This document shows, piece after piece, positions 1 to 9,051 of a stretch of DNA of 38,581 bases. The translations under genes and the position numbers were made by a program. Where the stretch lies: positions 1 to 38,581 of the forward strand of contig NZ_BGNG01000017.1 of NCBI RefSeq assembly GCF_003203515.1. Direction: 5' to 3'. The notes beneath the pieces were generated by a model. The model ran no database searches. It was not told the origin of the DNA and was given only the letters and a program-made list of their open reading frames with translations. The first letter of the stretch is position 1, and each line of letters opens with the position of its first letter. The DNA is from Glaciecola sp. KUL10. Its GTDB lineage: Bacteria; Pseudomonadota; Gammaproteobacteria; Enterobacterales; Alteromonadaceae.

Positions 1-67
1 TAAAACCACTTGCTGCTTCAGCGTTGCGTTAATGCCCTGTTGGGCTTGCCTCGTTGAAGAGGTGCGC

Positions 68-118
68 ATTGTACACGCGCCAACTTTAAGGTCAACACTA
101 TTTTTGAAAAAATTTAAG
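68..118 (-). promoter_or_regulatory. stable-RNA (rRNA-type) promoter with UP element, firing leftward
   Basis: Read on the minus strand there is a -35 TTGACC (90-95), a 16-bp spacer and a -10 TACAAT (68-73). A GC-rich GCGC discriminator follows immediately. Upstream, at about 96-118, is an A/T-tract block resembling the alpha-CTD UP element. A 16-bp spacer, GC-rich discriminator and UP element together are the hallmark of stringently controlled rRNA/tRNA promoters. The transcript would begin near 60 and leave the window. Two short hairpins lie in the leader (34-45 and 49-62). That an rRNA operon lies to the left is inference. Confidence 0.65.
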
Positions 119-289
119 TTTTATTGCTGTTCGCACAAAATAAGAGCAAAACGCTTAAAAACACAACTCTTCTCAGTGGTTTTGGAGCTAAATACACAAT
201 TATAACGGGTATTTTTCAAAATCAACCAAGATAGCAAAGCGGTACAAAGTAGTTTATCGTCGTTAAATGAGTTAACTTAAATCTTTATT

Positions 290-907
290 ATGCCTGATTC
301 CGCAACGCTACTTTTATTTATACCCACTATGTTTTTAGTCAGCATCTCTCCTGGTATGTGTATGACCCTAGCAATGACGCTTGGCCTATATGTGGGTATC
401 AGAAAAACACTATGGATGATGGTAGGTGAGTTGCTTGGTGTAGCGCTTGTTGCAGTGAGTTCGGTACTTGCAGTTGCAATACTAATAGATGCATACCCCA
501 TATTACTTACACTACTGAAGTGGATCGGGGCCGCCTATCTTTTATATTTAGGTATACAAACATGGTCAAGTAAGATGAGCTTTACTAACGAATCAGATTT
601 TGGCACGAGTATTACTAAAACTAGTTTGTTTTTGCAGGGGTTTGCGACAGCTATTGCAAACCCAAAAGGTTGGGTGTTTATGATTGCCCTTTTACCTCCA
701 CTTATAACACCTAATAAACCGATGTTCATTCAAACCTCCGTTTTTGTTGCTATTATTCTTGTAAGTGAATTGGTATGTATGATGCTATACGCAAGCAGTG
801 GTCGTGCATTACGAACCTTTTTTATGAAGAACAATAATGATAAATGGATGAACCGCATTACAAGCCTTTTACTAATAATGGTTAGTCTATGGTTAGTTGT
901 GAGTTAA
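290..907 (+). CDS. LysE/RhtB family translocator (amino-acid exporter)
   Basis: Predicted inner-membrane exporter of the LysE/RhtB superfamily, whose members export amino acids and related small molecules by proton exchange. At 205 aa it has the family's usual length. It is almost entirely hydrophobic, with about six helices. The N-terminal segment SISPGMCMTLAM (about 18-29) is the variant of the conserved SPGP-type motif, and a second conserved stretch, ANPKGWVFM, lies at about 123-131. There is no clear Shine-Dalgarno upstream of the ATG. It is monocistronic or loosely followed by the carbonic anhydrase gene 30 nt downstream. The substrate cannot be read from sequence. Confidence 0.85.
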   Translation: MPDSATLLLFIPTMFLVSISPGMCMTLAMTLGLYVGIRKTLWMMVGELLGVALVAVSSVLAVAILIDAYPILLTLLKWIGAAYLLYLGIQTWSSKMSFTNESDFGTSITKTSLFLQGFATAIANPKGWVFMIALLPPLITPNKPMFIQTSVFVAIILVSELVCMMLYASSGRALRTFFMKNNNDKWMNRITSLLLIMVSLWLVVS

Positions 908-937
908 TGTGTTGAGGAGCGTCCAAGGAGTAAAAAG

Positions 938-1480
938 ATGACGATAAGAACCTATAAAAGTATTCCACCAACAATAGCAGCCAATGCATATGTAGATGAA
1001 AGTGCAGTGTTGGTGGGTGATATTACTATCGGTCAAGATAGCAGTATTTGGCCACTAGTAGCTGCTCGCGGCGACGTTAATGTTATCAAGATTGGCGAAC
1101 GAACGAATGTTCAAGACGGAAGTGTACTCCATGTCACTCGTAAATCTGAAAGTAACCCAAATGGTTTTCCACTTCTAATCGGCGATGATGTGACAGTAGG
1201 ACACAAATGTATGCTTCACGGCTGCGTATTGGGTAATCGAATATTAGTGGGCATGGGCGCGATTGTCATGGACGGCGCCGTTGTTCAAGACGATGTATTT
1301 ATTGCTGCGGGTGCACTAGTCCCCCCCAATAAAACGCTCGAAAGTGGCTATTTATATGTAGGCAACCCTGCCCAAAAGAAACGTCCACTGAAACCAGCAG
1401 AACAAGCATTTTTAAGTCAATCAGCTAAAAACTACGTCAAGCTTAAAGACGAATATTTGGATGAACTCAATAATAGCTAG
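938..1480 (+). CDS. yrdA: gamma-class carbonic anhydrase-like hexapeptide protein (YrdA family)
   Basis: Left-handed beta-helix protein of 180 aa, the usual length for the YrdA/CaiE-like family. Hexapeptide repeats run through about residues 15-150. The three zinc-ligand histidines of gamma-carbonic anhydrases are present as H65 (VLHVT), H89 and H94 (GHKCMLHGC). The tail NYVKLKDEYLD matches the family signature. A good AGGAG ribosome-binding site precedes the ATG. It converges with aroE, with only 7 nt between stops. In E. coli yrdA also neighbours aroE. Catalytic activity of YrdA-type proteins is not always demonstrated, so 'carbonic anhydrase-like' is safer. Confidence 0.93.
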   Translation: MTIRTYKSIPPTIAANAYVDESAVLVGDITIGQDSSIWPLVAARGDVNVIKIGERTNVQDGSVLHVTRKSESNPNGFPLLIGDDVTVGHKCMLHGCVLGNRILVGMGAIVMDGAVVQDDVFIAAGALVPPNKTLESGYLYVGNPAQKKRPLKPAEQAFLSQSAKNYVKLKDEYLDELNNS

Positions 1481-1496
1481 CCTCGTGCTAGCTATT
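1472..1496. terminator. hairpin between convergent yrdA and aroE
   Basis: A perfect 9-bp inverted repeat, AATAGCTAG (1472-1480) and CTAGCTATT (1488-1496), has a 7-nt loop and overlaps both stop codons. A short T-rich tail follows on the plus strand. It probably serves as a compact, perhaps bidirectional, terminator, but the stem is AT-rich and the U-tract poor. Confidence 0.45.
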
Positions 1497-2315
1497 TTGT
1501 AATTCGATTCGAAGTGCTTTTATTACCGAATCTACGTTAGGCCTCTCACCCAACCACAAATAAAAACTTTCGGCAGCTTGTCCAACAAGCATCCCTAACC
1601 CATCAGCTACATTTTGCAAGCCCTGAGACTTTGCCCACGCAACAAACACCGTATCTTCATTTCTATAAACCATATCGTAAACACAAGTATTATTGTGAGT
1701 ATGCTTATTATCTATCGCTGGTAATTGGTTGTTTAAACTTAAAGACGTTGCATTAATAATTAAATCATAACAGCCTAGCTTATCAACCTGATCGATACAG
1801 GTCGTAATTTCATTAGGACAAACCTGAGATAACCGCTGCGCATTGTCTAAACTGCGATTTAAAATATCCACTTGTGCAGGTCGAGCATTGATAATGTTTG
1901 AAAAAGCGCCTCGTGCCGCTCCACCAGCACCAATCAATAGTACTTTGCGATCTTCAATTTGCATATCAAGGCGCAATAAATCACTGACTAAACCAACGCC
2001 GTCAGTACTATCACCAACAAAATGATTATCTTTTCGAATAATAGTATTCACAGCTTCAGCGGCTTTCGCTCCGTCTGTTAGCGAATCGACCCAACGAGCT
2101 GCATTTTCTTTAAAAGGCATAGTGACATTCGCACCCAACGCATCTGGATGATCGAAAAAGCGCTCAAAATCCTCTTCGACATTGGTTTCATTTCCTAAAA
2201 TCGCTTGGTAGTCGATATCAATACCGACTTCTTTAGCAAACATTGAATGTATAAGGGGTGATTTACTTTGAGCGATTGGCTTACCAAATACTGCGAATTT
2301 TTTTGTCACGAACAT
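1488..2315 (-). CDS. aroE: shikimate dehydrogenase (NADP+)
   Basis: Catalyses NADPH-dependent reduction of 3-dehydroshikimate to shikimate, the fourth step of the chorismate pathway, in the cytoplasm. 275 aa, close to E. coli AroE. The substrate-binding N-terminal domain shows GKPIAQSKSP (11-20) and GANVTMPFKE (61-70), with the catalytic lysine at K69 and N90 in the AVNT motif. The STDG motif is at 103-106. The Rossmann NADP loop GAGGAARG is at 129-136. No strong ribosome-binding site precedes the ATG. A promoter-like pair, TTGATT-18-TATTCT, lies upstream after the ompW terminator, so aroE probably has its own transcript. Confidence 0.96.
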   Translation of the reverse strand: MFVTKKFAVFGKPIAQSKSPLIHSMFAKEVGIDIDYQAILGNETNVEEDFERFFDHPDALGANVTMPFKENAARWVDSLTDGAKAAEAVNTIIRKDNHFVGDSTDGVGLVSDLLRLDMQIEDRKVLLIGAGGAARGAFSNIINARPAQVDILNRSLDNAQRLSQVCPNEITTCIDQVDKLGCYDLIINATSLSLNNQLPAIDNKHTHNNTCVYDMVYRNEDTVFVAWAKSQGLQNVADGLGMLVGQAAESFYLWLGERPNVDSVIKALRIELQNS

Positions 2316-2395
2316 GAATCTATAGATGAGTTTGATTAGGAGAATACACTTGAGTAAACAAGCTAATCAAGTAATGCTTGTAATATAATAGATGC

Positions 2396-2427
2396 AAAAA
2401 ACCGCGAGTATCAGCGGATACGCGCGG
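2396..2427 (-). terminator. intrinsic terminator of ompW
   Basis: On the minus strand, a GC-rich stem CCGCG/CGCGG is extended by GTATC/GATAC with one mismatch and a CGCT loop. Six T residues follow (2396-2401). It lies about 45 nt past the ompW stop. Confidence 0.8.
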
Positions 2428-2470
2428 CTTTAAAACTAGTCTCAACGACTAGAAAATACAAATATGCAGA

Positions 2471-3172
2471 TTAGAATTTATAAGCAATAGAAAGAGTGTA
2501 AACCCAAGGGTTGATATCAACTGTTTCAATTTTACCAATGTCTGAACCTGCAACTTTAAAGTCAGCTTCTGTTTCAATATCTATATAACGAACAGATGCG
2601 TTTACATAGACACCTTCAGAAACTTCATAATCAGCACCGATTTGTGCTGAAAAACCAAATGAAGCATCTAAACTCAAATCAGATACAACAGCCCCTGCTG
2701 CACCTTCGATAACATCAACAGTGCCTTGGTTAAACTCTTCATCAAAGAATACTGTGTAGTTTAAACCCGCACCAATGTATGGCTGGAATTTTGAACTTGC
2801 ATCTAAAAAGTAATAGTTAGCAGTGACCGTTGGCGGTAGGTGCTTAGTTTTACCTAAGTTGATATCCCCACCAGCAATATCGATATCGTGCGAAAACGGT
2901 GTAGCGGCCAATACTTCAATATTGATATTAGGGGTAATGAAATACGCTAAGTTAAGACCTAATTGAGCGTTGCTATCAACACTGACGGGGCCAACGGTTG
3001 CGCCACCCAACGCAAAGTCTGCACCGCCAACTAAGATATTTGAGCTGCTGTCATCAGGTGCAACGTTAGTCACACCTGCGCGAACTAAAATATCACCCGC
3101 TTCGTGTGCAAAACTAGTTACAGGAAGCGCTAATGCAGCAAAGATTGCAGTTGCTAAAACTTTATTTCTCAT
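2471..3172 (-). CDS. ompW: OmpW family outer-membrane protein
   Basis: Small eight-stranded outer-membrane barrel of the OmpW family, thought to form a channel for hydrophobic molecules. The ATG at 3172 gives 233 aa with a Sec signal peptide (about residues 1-22, ending TSFA) and a mature start HEAGDILVRAG. The protein ends in an aromatic F after IAYK, the usual BAM recognition signature. An earlier in-frame GTG at 3184 is less likely, because the GTGAGAA ribosome-binding sequence overlaps it. The gene stands alone between hemF and aroE with its own promoter region (two FNR-type boxes) and terminator. Confidence 0.93.
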   Translation of the reverse strand: MRNKVLATAIFAALALPVTSFAHEAGDILVRAGVTNVAPDDSSSNILVGGADFALGGATVGPVSVDSNAQLGLNLAYFITPNINIEVLAATPFSHDIDIAGGDINLGKTKHLPPTVTANYYFLDASSKFQPYIGAGLNYTVFFDEEFNQGTVDVIEGAAGAVVSDLSLDASFGFSAQIGADYEVSEGVYVNASVRYIDIETEADFKVAGSDIGKIETVDINPWVYTLSIAYKF

Positions 3173-3220
3173 GTGTGTTCTCACTTAATTAAAAATAGTT
3201 GAATGTGCTTAATGACGCTC

Positions 3221-3226
3221 ATACTA
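3221..3226 (-). promoter_or_regulatory. candidate -10 element of ompW promoter
   Basis: Minus-strand TAGTAT (4 of 6 to TATAAT). It would place the start site near 3214, about 40 nt downstream of the centre of the proximal FNR-type box. That is the geometry of a class II FNR-activated promoter. This is inference from spacing. Confidence 0.35.
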
Positions 3227-3246
3227 GTGTGAGAAAAAAATAAAAT

Positions 3247-3260
3247 TTGATCTAGATTAA
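3247..3260. promoter_or_regulatory. FNR-type box, proximal to ompW
   Basis: TTGATCTAGATTAA matches the FNR consensus TTGAT-N4-ATCAA at 9 of 10 defined positions. It lies about 81 nt upstream of the ompW ATG. Confidence 0.55.
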
Positions 3261-3296
3261 GCTTTTTAGCTTGTTGATGCTTATCGTGTTTTTTGC

Positions 3297-3310
3297 TTGA
3301 TCTGAATCAA
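3297..3310. promoter_or_regulatory. FNR-type box, distal to ompW
   Basis: TTGATCTGAATCAA is a perfect match to TTGAT-N4-ATCAA. It sits 50 bp (about five helical turns) upstream of the proximal box, just downstream of the hemF stop codon. FNR control of ompW is known in E. coli. Confidence 0.65.
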
Positions 3311-3325
3311 CAAAAGCCACGGCAA

Positions 3326-4246
<921 letters not shown>

Positions 4247-4284
4247 TTAACGTTCCGAATTGTTTTAAAACAAGGTATAAAAGA

Positions 4285-4842
4285 CTATCGCAGTCTTTCT
4301 AATGTAAGGCTATTGGTAATAGTACTTGGTTTTTGCTGTGAACCCAATGGACCATCAATAATCAAAATTTGATCTTGGAAGTAGTTTTCAACCTCTATTG
4401 CACTGCGAGCGGGTACTAAACCAGCAGGATTAGCGCTGGTTGACACTAGCGCCGAGCCCACCGCATTGCACATATCAATCACAAGTGGATGATCGGTCAC
4501 TCTTACCGCAATCAATGGCGAATCACCTGAAATCCACGCCGGTGTTTTATCACTTTTTGGCATTAACCACGTAAATGGACCGGGCCATGATGCTTCAATT
4601 TTCTGTTGATGCTCTAAGGGTATCGCATCCCAATCAACAAAAGGCATGATTTGCGAGACATCGGCCGCAATGATAATGACACCTTTTTCAACAGGTCTTA
4701 CTTTTAAACGCAAAATTTCATCCATCGCTTTTTGACTCAAGGGGTTACACCCGAGTCCGTAAACAGCTTCTGTTGGATAAGCAACCACCTGTTCATTGTT
4801 AAAACAAGCTTTAAAACTTTCTAGCCATGGGTGTTGATTCAT
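4285..4842 (-). CDS. tsaC: L-threonylcarbamoyladenylate synthase (TsaC/YrdC)
   Basis: Makes threonylcarbamoyl-AMP from threonine, bicarbonate and ATP, the first step of t6A37 tRNA modification. 185 aa, the short TsaC form without the Sua5 C-terminal domain. It shows YPTEAVYGLGCNP (22-34), the K-x-R pair K47/R49 in LRLKVRP, and the STSAN motif at 134-138. It is in the same leftward block as dprA-smg-yrdD, as in E. coli. The product is normally essential. Confidence 0.96.
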   Translation of the reverse strand: MNQHPWLESFKACFNNEQVVAYPTEAVYGLGCNPLSQKAMDEILRLKVRPVEKGVIIIAADVSQIMPFVDWDAIPLEHQQKIEASWPGPFTWLMPKSDKTPAWISGDSPLIAVRVTDHPLVIDMCNAVGSALVSTSANPAGLVPARSAIEVENYFQDQILIIDGPLGSQQKPSTITNSLTLERLR

Positions 4843-4907
4843 GCTTTATAGTCTCTGTGTAGTATTGAGCTAAAACAAAAGTGGGCTCTAATTAAATTCA
4901 CGCGTAG

Positions 4908-4923
4908 TGTAATCGCTATCACT
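4908..4923. promoter_or_regulatory. possible CRP-like site upstream of tsaC
   Basis: TGTAATCGCTATCACT matches TGTGA-N6-TCACA at 8 of 10 defined positions, 66 nt upstream of the tsaC ATG. No clear -10/-35 pair was found nearby, so it is only a candidate. The rest of the 4843-5001 gap shows nothing else convincing. Confidence 0.22.
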
Positions 4924-5001
4924 TGATGCGTTAATCAATATTAAACAGAAATGATCATATAGAAATTTCGAACAAAAAAACGAGTAGTAAACTGATTTGT
5001 A

Positions 5002-5448
5002 TTAGCCCGGATTTTCGATGTGCTTACATTTTGGGTAAGCATCGCAAGCAATAAAGGTTTTTCCGAATTTGTTTTGCCGCTTGACTAAATTGCCTTTATT
5101 ACATTTTGGGCAAGCACTGACGTCTTCTGACTCGTTTTTGTTTTGGCTAGCAATGTAGTGACACTCAGGAAATGAAGTACACCCAATAAACATGCCATAG
5201 CGACCTTTTTTGACAGCCAACTCTGAACTGCACTCAGGACAACTTGAACCGTCCATGACTTTTAAGGTAGAGACTTCGGCCTTTTTTGTGCTTTGCGTGA
5301 AGTCACATTTAGGGTAGTTGCTACAAGAGAGAAACGAGCTCTTATTTACATATTTTATGCGAAGTTCGCCATCGCACATAGGACACGCGCCATAGGCTTC
5401 GTTTAGCGCGTGCTGCCCTGCAGTAAATAGAGACTGATCAATCTTCAT
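5002..5448 (-). CDS. yrdD: topoisomerase-type C4 zinc-finger protein (YrdD family)
   Basis: 148 aa made almost entirely of three C4 zinc ribbons like those at the C terminus of bacterial topoisomerase I. Cysteines are at C22/C25/C42/C48, C70/C73/C90/C96 and C113/C116/C135/C141, each pair spaced CPxC...C-x5-C. The topoisomerase catalytic domains are absent, so this is a stand-alone nucleic-acid-binding protein. The ATG at 5448 is preferred to the adjacent upstream TTG. It lies between smg and tsaC as in E. coli. Its biological role is not established. Confidence 0.9.
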   Translation of the reverse strand: MKIDQSLFTAGQHALNEAYGACPMCDGELRIKYVNKSSFLSCSNYPKCDFTQSTKKAEVSTLKVMDGSSCPECSSELAVKKGRYGMFIGCTSFPECHYIASQNKNESEDVSACPKCNKGNLVKRQNKFGKTFIACDAYPKCKHIENPG

Positions 5449-5511
5449 CAATAGTCTACCGAATCATTGAATAGCTGGTCTTCAGAATCAAAGTTAAAGA
5501 GGCCAGAGTGA

Positions 5512-5988
5512 TTAATGTTTTAGACCGTCCATTTCATCAAACAATAAATCTTCCATCTGTTCGTATGCTAATTCTTTACCTGGCACATTAAACAGAACCA
5601 TCAACACCACCCATTTTAAGTCTTCCAAGCAAAACTCAGGGGTGTCAATTTCCATCACTCGGTCCATCACCATTTCTCGAGTCGCAGTATCGAGCACATT
5701 GACTTGCTCCAAGAACAAAATAAATCCGCGACATTGTAAATCAAGGCGCTGCTGTTCTTCGTACGTGTAAATACGCGTGCTAGTCGGAGTGGTGGTTTTC
5801 TCTATATAACAATCAGAGTCAGTTTCTTGCAGCTGGGCTAGTTTTTCTAACCAGCTAAGTGCCTGATAGATTTCATCTAAATGAAACCCCGCTCTTGTTA
5901 GCTCATCGGTCAGTTCGTCGTGGTCGACGCGGTATTCAGTTTCGTTGTGTACTAAATTTTCAAAAAGATACATCAGGATATCAAACAT
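5512..5988 (-). CDS. smg: Smg protein (DUF494 family)
   Basis: 158 aa, the usual length of the Smg/DUF494 family. It starts [11 protein letters not shown] and contains the conserved acidic, helical core and the [17 protein letters not shown] segment (about 121-137). It starts 4 nt after the dprA stop, with its AGGGGG ribosome-binding site inside the end of dprA, so it is translationally coupled. The molecular function of Smg is unknown. Confidence 0.95.
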   Translation of the reverse strand: MFDILMYLFENLVHNETEYRVDHDELTDELTRAGFHLDEIYQALSWLEKLAQLQETDSDCYIEKTTTPTSTRIYTYEEQQRLDLQCRGFILFLEQVNVLDTATREMVMDRVMEIDTPEFCLEDLKWVVLMVLFNVPGKELAYEQMEDLLFDEMDGLKH

Positions 5989-5992
5989 AGCT

Positions 5993-7144
5993 TTAGCCCC
6001 CTAGTTTGACGTAGCCTTCTGAAGTAGAGGCTACTAATCCACGCAGCTCATATTCTAGTAATTGTCCAAGCAAATCAGAAATTGAAATGCCTGTTCGCTG
6101 CGCAATTAAATCAACCGGTGTTGATTCATAACCTACACTATCTAACAACAGATCACTTGCCAAGCTTTGATTGGTTTTTTTTGTGGTTTGTGAGGATATT
6201 CCGCTTAATGACGCTTGTTTTGTCCATTTATCACCCAACACATCAGTAATATCGCTAGCACGCTCCACTAAGTTTGCGCCTTGCTTGATTAGCCAATGGC
6301 AACCTTCTGCATTTGGGTTTCGAATATTGCTTGGCACTGCAAATACTTCTCTATTTTGTTCAATTGCATAGTTTGCAGTAACCAAAGACCCACTTTGAAT
6401 GCGCGCCTCAGACACCAAGGTACCCAAGGCCAATCCACTTATTATCCGATTTCTTCGTGGAAAAAAAGAAGGTTGAGGAAGCGTTCCAGGTAAAAACTCA
6501 CTGATAATCAAGCCATTATTTGCTATTGAATCATAGAGCTTTGCGTGTCGTTTGGGGTAGACCACATCTACACCGCACCCCAAAACGGCAATCGTATTCA
6601 TACCGCTTTCTAATGCCTGACGATGTGCAATGCCGTCGACGCCAATTGCCAAACCACTGATAACAGCTAACTCTGAACAAGCACTAAGCTGAGACACCAG
6701 TGTTTTTGTATTTATTTGAGCATCTGTAGACACGCGGCGACTACCAACAATAGCCAACATGGGGGAATCTAATAGGTTGATATCACCTAAGCAAAACAAT
6801 ACTAACGGTGGTTGAGATACTTGTTTTAACAGTTCAGGATACGTTTCGAAATCATAGCAAACCACGCTGTGTTTATCGGATTTTGATAACCAACTTAAGA
6901 CTTTGTTCACACTTTTGTTTGGCGTAGTCAGTTGAGAAATTTGCTCTGATGACCACCCTAACCCAATCAATTCATCATTATGAGTAGAACATAAACTCCT
7001 TAATCCACACCCGAGTAAACGACATGTTTTGAGGATTGTTGAAGGACCAACCCCAGTGACTTGAATTAATCGCAAGTAATTTTCTAGAAGTTTAGTATCA
7101 GTTTTAGATGTGAGGGCTAACAAGCGTCCGTGCTTATTATTCAT
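5993..7144 (-). CDS. dprA: DNA-processing protein DprA (Smf)
   Basis: Binds incoming single-stranded DNA during natural transformation and loads RecA. 383 aa. It has an N-terminal helix-hairpin-helix/SAM-like region (about 25-75). The Rossmann-like core carries GSRRVST (134-140), [12 protein letters not shown] (163-174), the [12 protein letters not shown] stretch and [12 protein letters not shown] (227-238). The C-terminal winged-helix domain begins at about 325. It lies in the conserved lysM-dprA-smg block. Only this competence-associated gene lies in the window, so transformability is not implied. Confidence 0.96.
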   Translation of the reverse strand: MNNKHGRLLALTSKTDTKLLENYLRLIQVTGVGPSTILKTCRLLGCGLRSLCSTHNDELIGLGWSSEQISQLTTPNKSVNKVLSWLSKSDKHSVVCYDFETYPELLKQVSQPPLVLFCLGDINLLDSPMLAIVGSRRVSTDAQINTKTLVSQLSACSELAVISGLAIGVDGIAHRQALESGMNTIAVLGCGVDVVYPKRHAKLYDSIANNGLIISEFLPGTLPQPSFFPRRNRIISGLALGTLVSEARIQSGSLVTANYAIEQNREVFAVPSNIRNPNAEGCHWLIKQGANLVERASDITDVLGDKWTKQASLSGISSQTTKKTNQSLASDLLLDSVGYESTPVDLIAQRTGISISDLLGQLLEYELRGLVASTSEGYVKLGG

Positions 7145-7194
7145 TTTTTATGCTCCTTTGCATTTCTGCATGAAGCTTCGTCACTTCATGGAAT

Positions 7195-8256
7195 TTATGG
7201 TTTGGCGACGATTTCACCACCTCTTAGATATGTGTTTGCTTTTGTAACCCATCCGTAACTGGCGTGCTCAAAGGATTTAAAAATCACTAGCTCGCCAACT
7301 TTTATTGCTGGTTGCTCGATACGCTCATCAAAAGAAAAGTATGATATAGCCGTCGTTTTCGCGCGTTCATATGTTGGTGTTTCGCCATCATAAATAGCAG
7401 GGCCTTGAGCATAAACCCCCATCACCGTGCCGGGTTTAACAAAACGTTTTCCAAGGTTGATAATGACGACGTCTTGCTTGCCGACAAGTTTGCGTCCATT
7501 AATATTACTAATTAGTTCGCCACGCTGTGTTGTAGCGGCACTAAGGGTCATATCGTTATTCGATGCCTGCATTTCAGCAACTAATTTGTCACCTTGGCGA
7601 GTCTCTGAGCGGCTATCATCTAGTTTAATATATTGAAGAGGATGCTTGCTTTCCTCTACCGTCTTTGCTTTGGCAATATGGTCAACTTGGTAGCCTAAAA
7701 ACTTTCCGTTGCTATCTTCAATTCGTCGTTGTTTTCTCACTACATCAAACTTGTGAACCTTGTTATTGGGTTTATGACTTAATACAAAATCGTGTGACAC
7801 AAAACCAGGTGTACCCACTGAGTCACCTAAAATGTGTGGTAGCGCATCATATTCCTTTGCGCTCATGATACTGTCATTCGCCACATGAGGTGCTAGTTTT
7901 TGCCATGGCAGTACCTGTATGGCCTGCGACTTCATCATCACGTTTTGATCAGGAGACAGCGTTAATCTAGTCTTGTCTCTAATCACTTCAAAAGTGGGTT
8001 GACCATCTACATAACGCAACTTGAGCGTATCACCAGGATATATAAGATGTGGATTTTCAATTTGGGTATTATTACGCCAAAGTTCAGGCCACAACCATGC
8101 CTCTTCTAAAAAGACAGTTGAAATATCCCACAGCGTATCGCCTTTTTTTACAACATATGTTTCGGGCGCACCAGCCTTGATATTGATTACATCTGCGTAT
8201 GAGACAAAGCTCATCATTAGTGCTATCAAGCTAATCAATTTTGCGAAAAAGGTCAT
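7195..8256 (-). CDS. LysM domain-containing exported protein
   Basis: Predicted cell-envelope protein. The ATG at 8256 has a well-spaced AGGTGA ribosome-binding site and gives 353 aa; an upstream in-frame GTG at 8265 is less likely. Residues 1-21 form a signal peptide (MTFFAKLISL...SYA). A LysM peptidoglycan-binding motif follows at about 33-82 (YVVKKGDTLWDIS ... IYPGDTLKLRY). The remaining 270 residues have no motif I recognise. A LysM gene upstream of dprA and divergent from def is the standard gammaproteobacterial arrangement. A structural or envelope role is inferred. Confidence 0.9.
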   Translation of the reverse strand: MTFFAKLISLIALMMSFVSYADVINIKAGAPETYVVKKGDTLWDISTVFLEEAWLWPELWRNNTQIENPHLIYPGDTLKLRYVDGQPTFEVIRDKTRLTLSPDQNVMMKSQAIQVLPWQKLAPHVANDSIMSAKEYDALPHILGDSVGTPGFVSHDFVLSHKPNNKVHKFDVVRKQRRIEDSNGKFLGYQVDHIAKAKTVEESKHPLQYIKLDDSRSETRQGDKLVAEMQASNNDMTLSAATTQRGELISNINGRKLVGKQDVVIINLGKRFVKPGTVMGVYAQGPAIYDGETPTYERAKTTAISYFSFDERIEQPAIKVGELVIFKSFEHASYGWVTKANTYLRGGEIVAKP

Positions 8257-8537
8257 TCGTTTCACCTAATTTTGGGTTAATACTAGCGTGCTAACTCGGC
8301 CTTAAAAAGCTGACTGATAGTCCTGTTTTTTGTTGTTTGTCTTAATAAACACTGCACAAACACATCACTATTTATCTAGTTTTGTGTGTTCTTATCGACA
8401 ATATAAACAATAAAATTAGACCTGCGCCTTATGTATCACGTAAGGAATAATGTAGAATAAGGATTGAAATCAAAGATTAAATACCCACAGTCATGTAACC
8501 GTATGGTTTTAAATACTGTGATGAATGAGCGAAGATT

Positions 8538-9047
8538 ATGGCCGTATTAGAAGTTTTAACCTTTCCTGATGAGAGACTGCGCACAATTGCTAAGCCGGTT
8601 GCGAAAGTCGATGCAGACGTAAAAAAACTAGTTGAAGATATGTTTGACACCATGCGCGATGAAAAAGGCATAGGCCTTGCCGCGACACAGGTCAATGTAC
8701 ATAGACGTGTTGTTGTGATGGATGTCAGCGAAGAACAAGACAACCCTTTGGTGTTTATCAATCCTGAAATTATTCACAAAGAGGGTTCAACCATCAGCGA
8801 AGAAGGTTGTTTGTCGGTGCCGAATAACTATGCCAAAGTCGACCGCGCTGAAAAAGTGACGGTAAGCGCACTTAACCAAGATGGCGAACAGTTTGAGTTA
8901 AACGCAGATGGCTTATTGGCAATATGTATTCAGCATGAATTGGACCATTTACAAGGCAAATTGTTCGTCGATTATTTATCCCCATTAAAGCGTCAGCGCA
9001 TCAAGAAGAAACTTGAAAAAGAAGCGCGCTTAGCGGCCAAGGCATAG
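8538..9047 (+). CDS. def: peptide deformylase
   Basis: Metallohydrolase that removes the N-formyl group from nascent proteins. 169 aa. All three signature motifs are intact: GIGLAATQV (44-52), EGCLSVP (89-95, metal ligand C91) and QHELDHL (132-138; ligands H133 and H137, catalytic E134). Divergent from the lysM gene across a 280-nt gap in which I could not define a convincing promoter. fmt starts 4 nt downstream, giving the usual def-fmt operon. Confidence 0.98.
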   Translation: MAVLEVLTFPDERLRTIAKPVAKVDADVKKLVEDMFDTMRDEKGIGLAATQVNVHRRVVVMDVSEEQDNPLVFINPEIIHKEGSTISEEGCLSVPNNYAKVDRAEKVTVSALNQDGEQFELNADGLLAICIQHELDHLQGKLFVDYLSPLKRQRIKKKLEKEARLAAKA

Positions 9048-9051
9048 TTTT

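Noticed and set aside
67-69. Minus-strand ATG leading a frame out of the left edge
   Set aside because: The ATG overlaps the -10 hexamer of the rRNA-type promoter, so it cannot be in the transcript. The downstream sequence fits an rRNA leader better.
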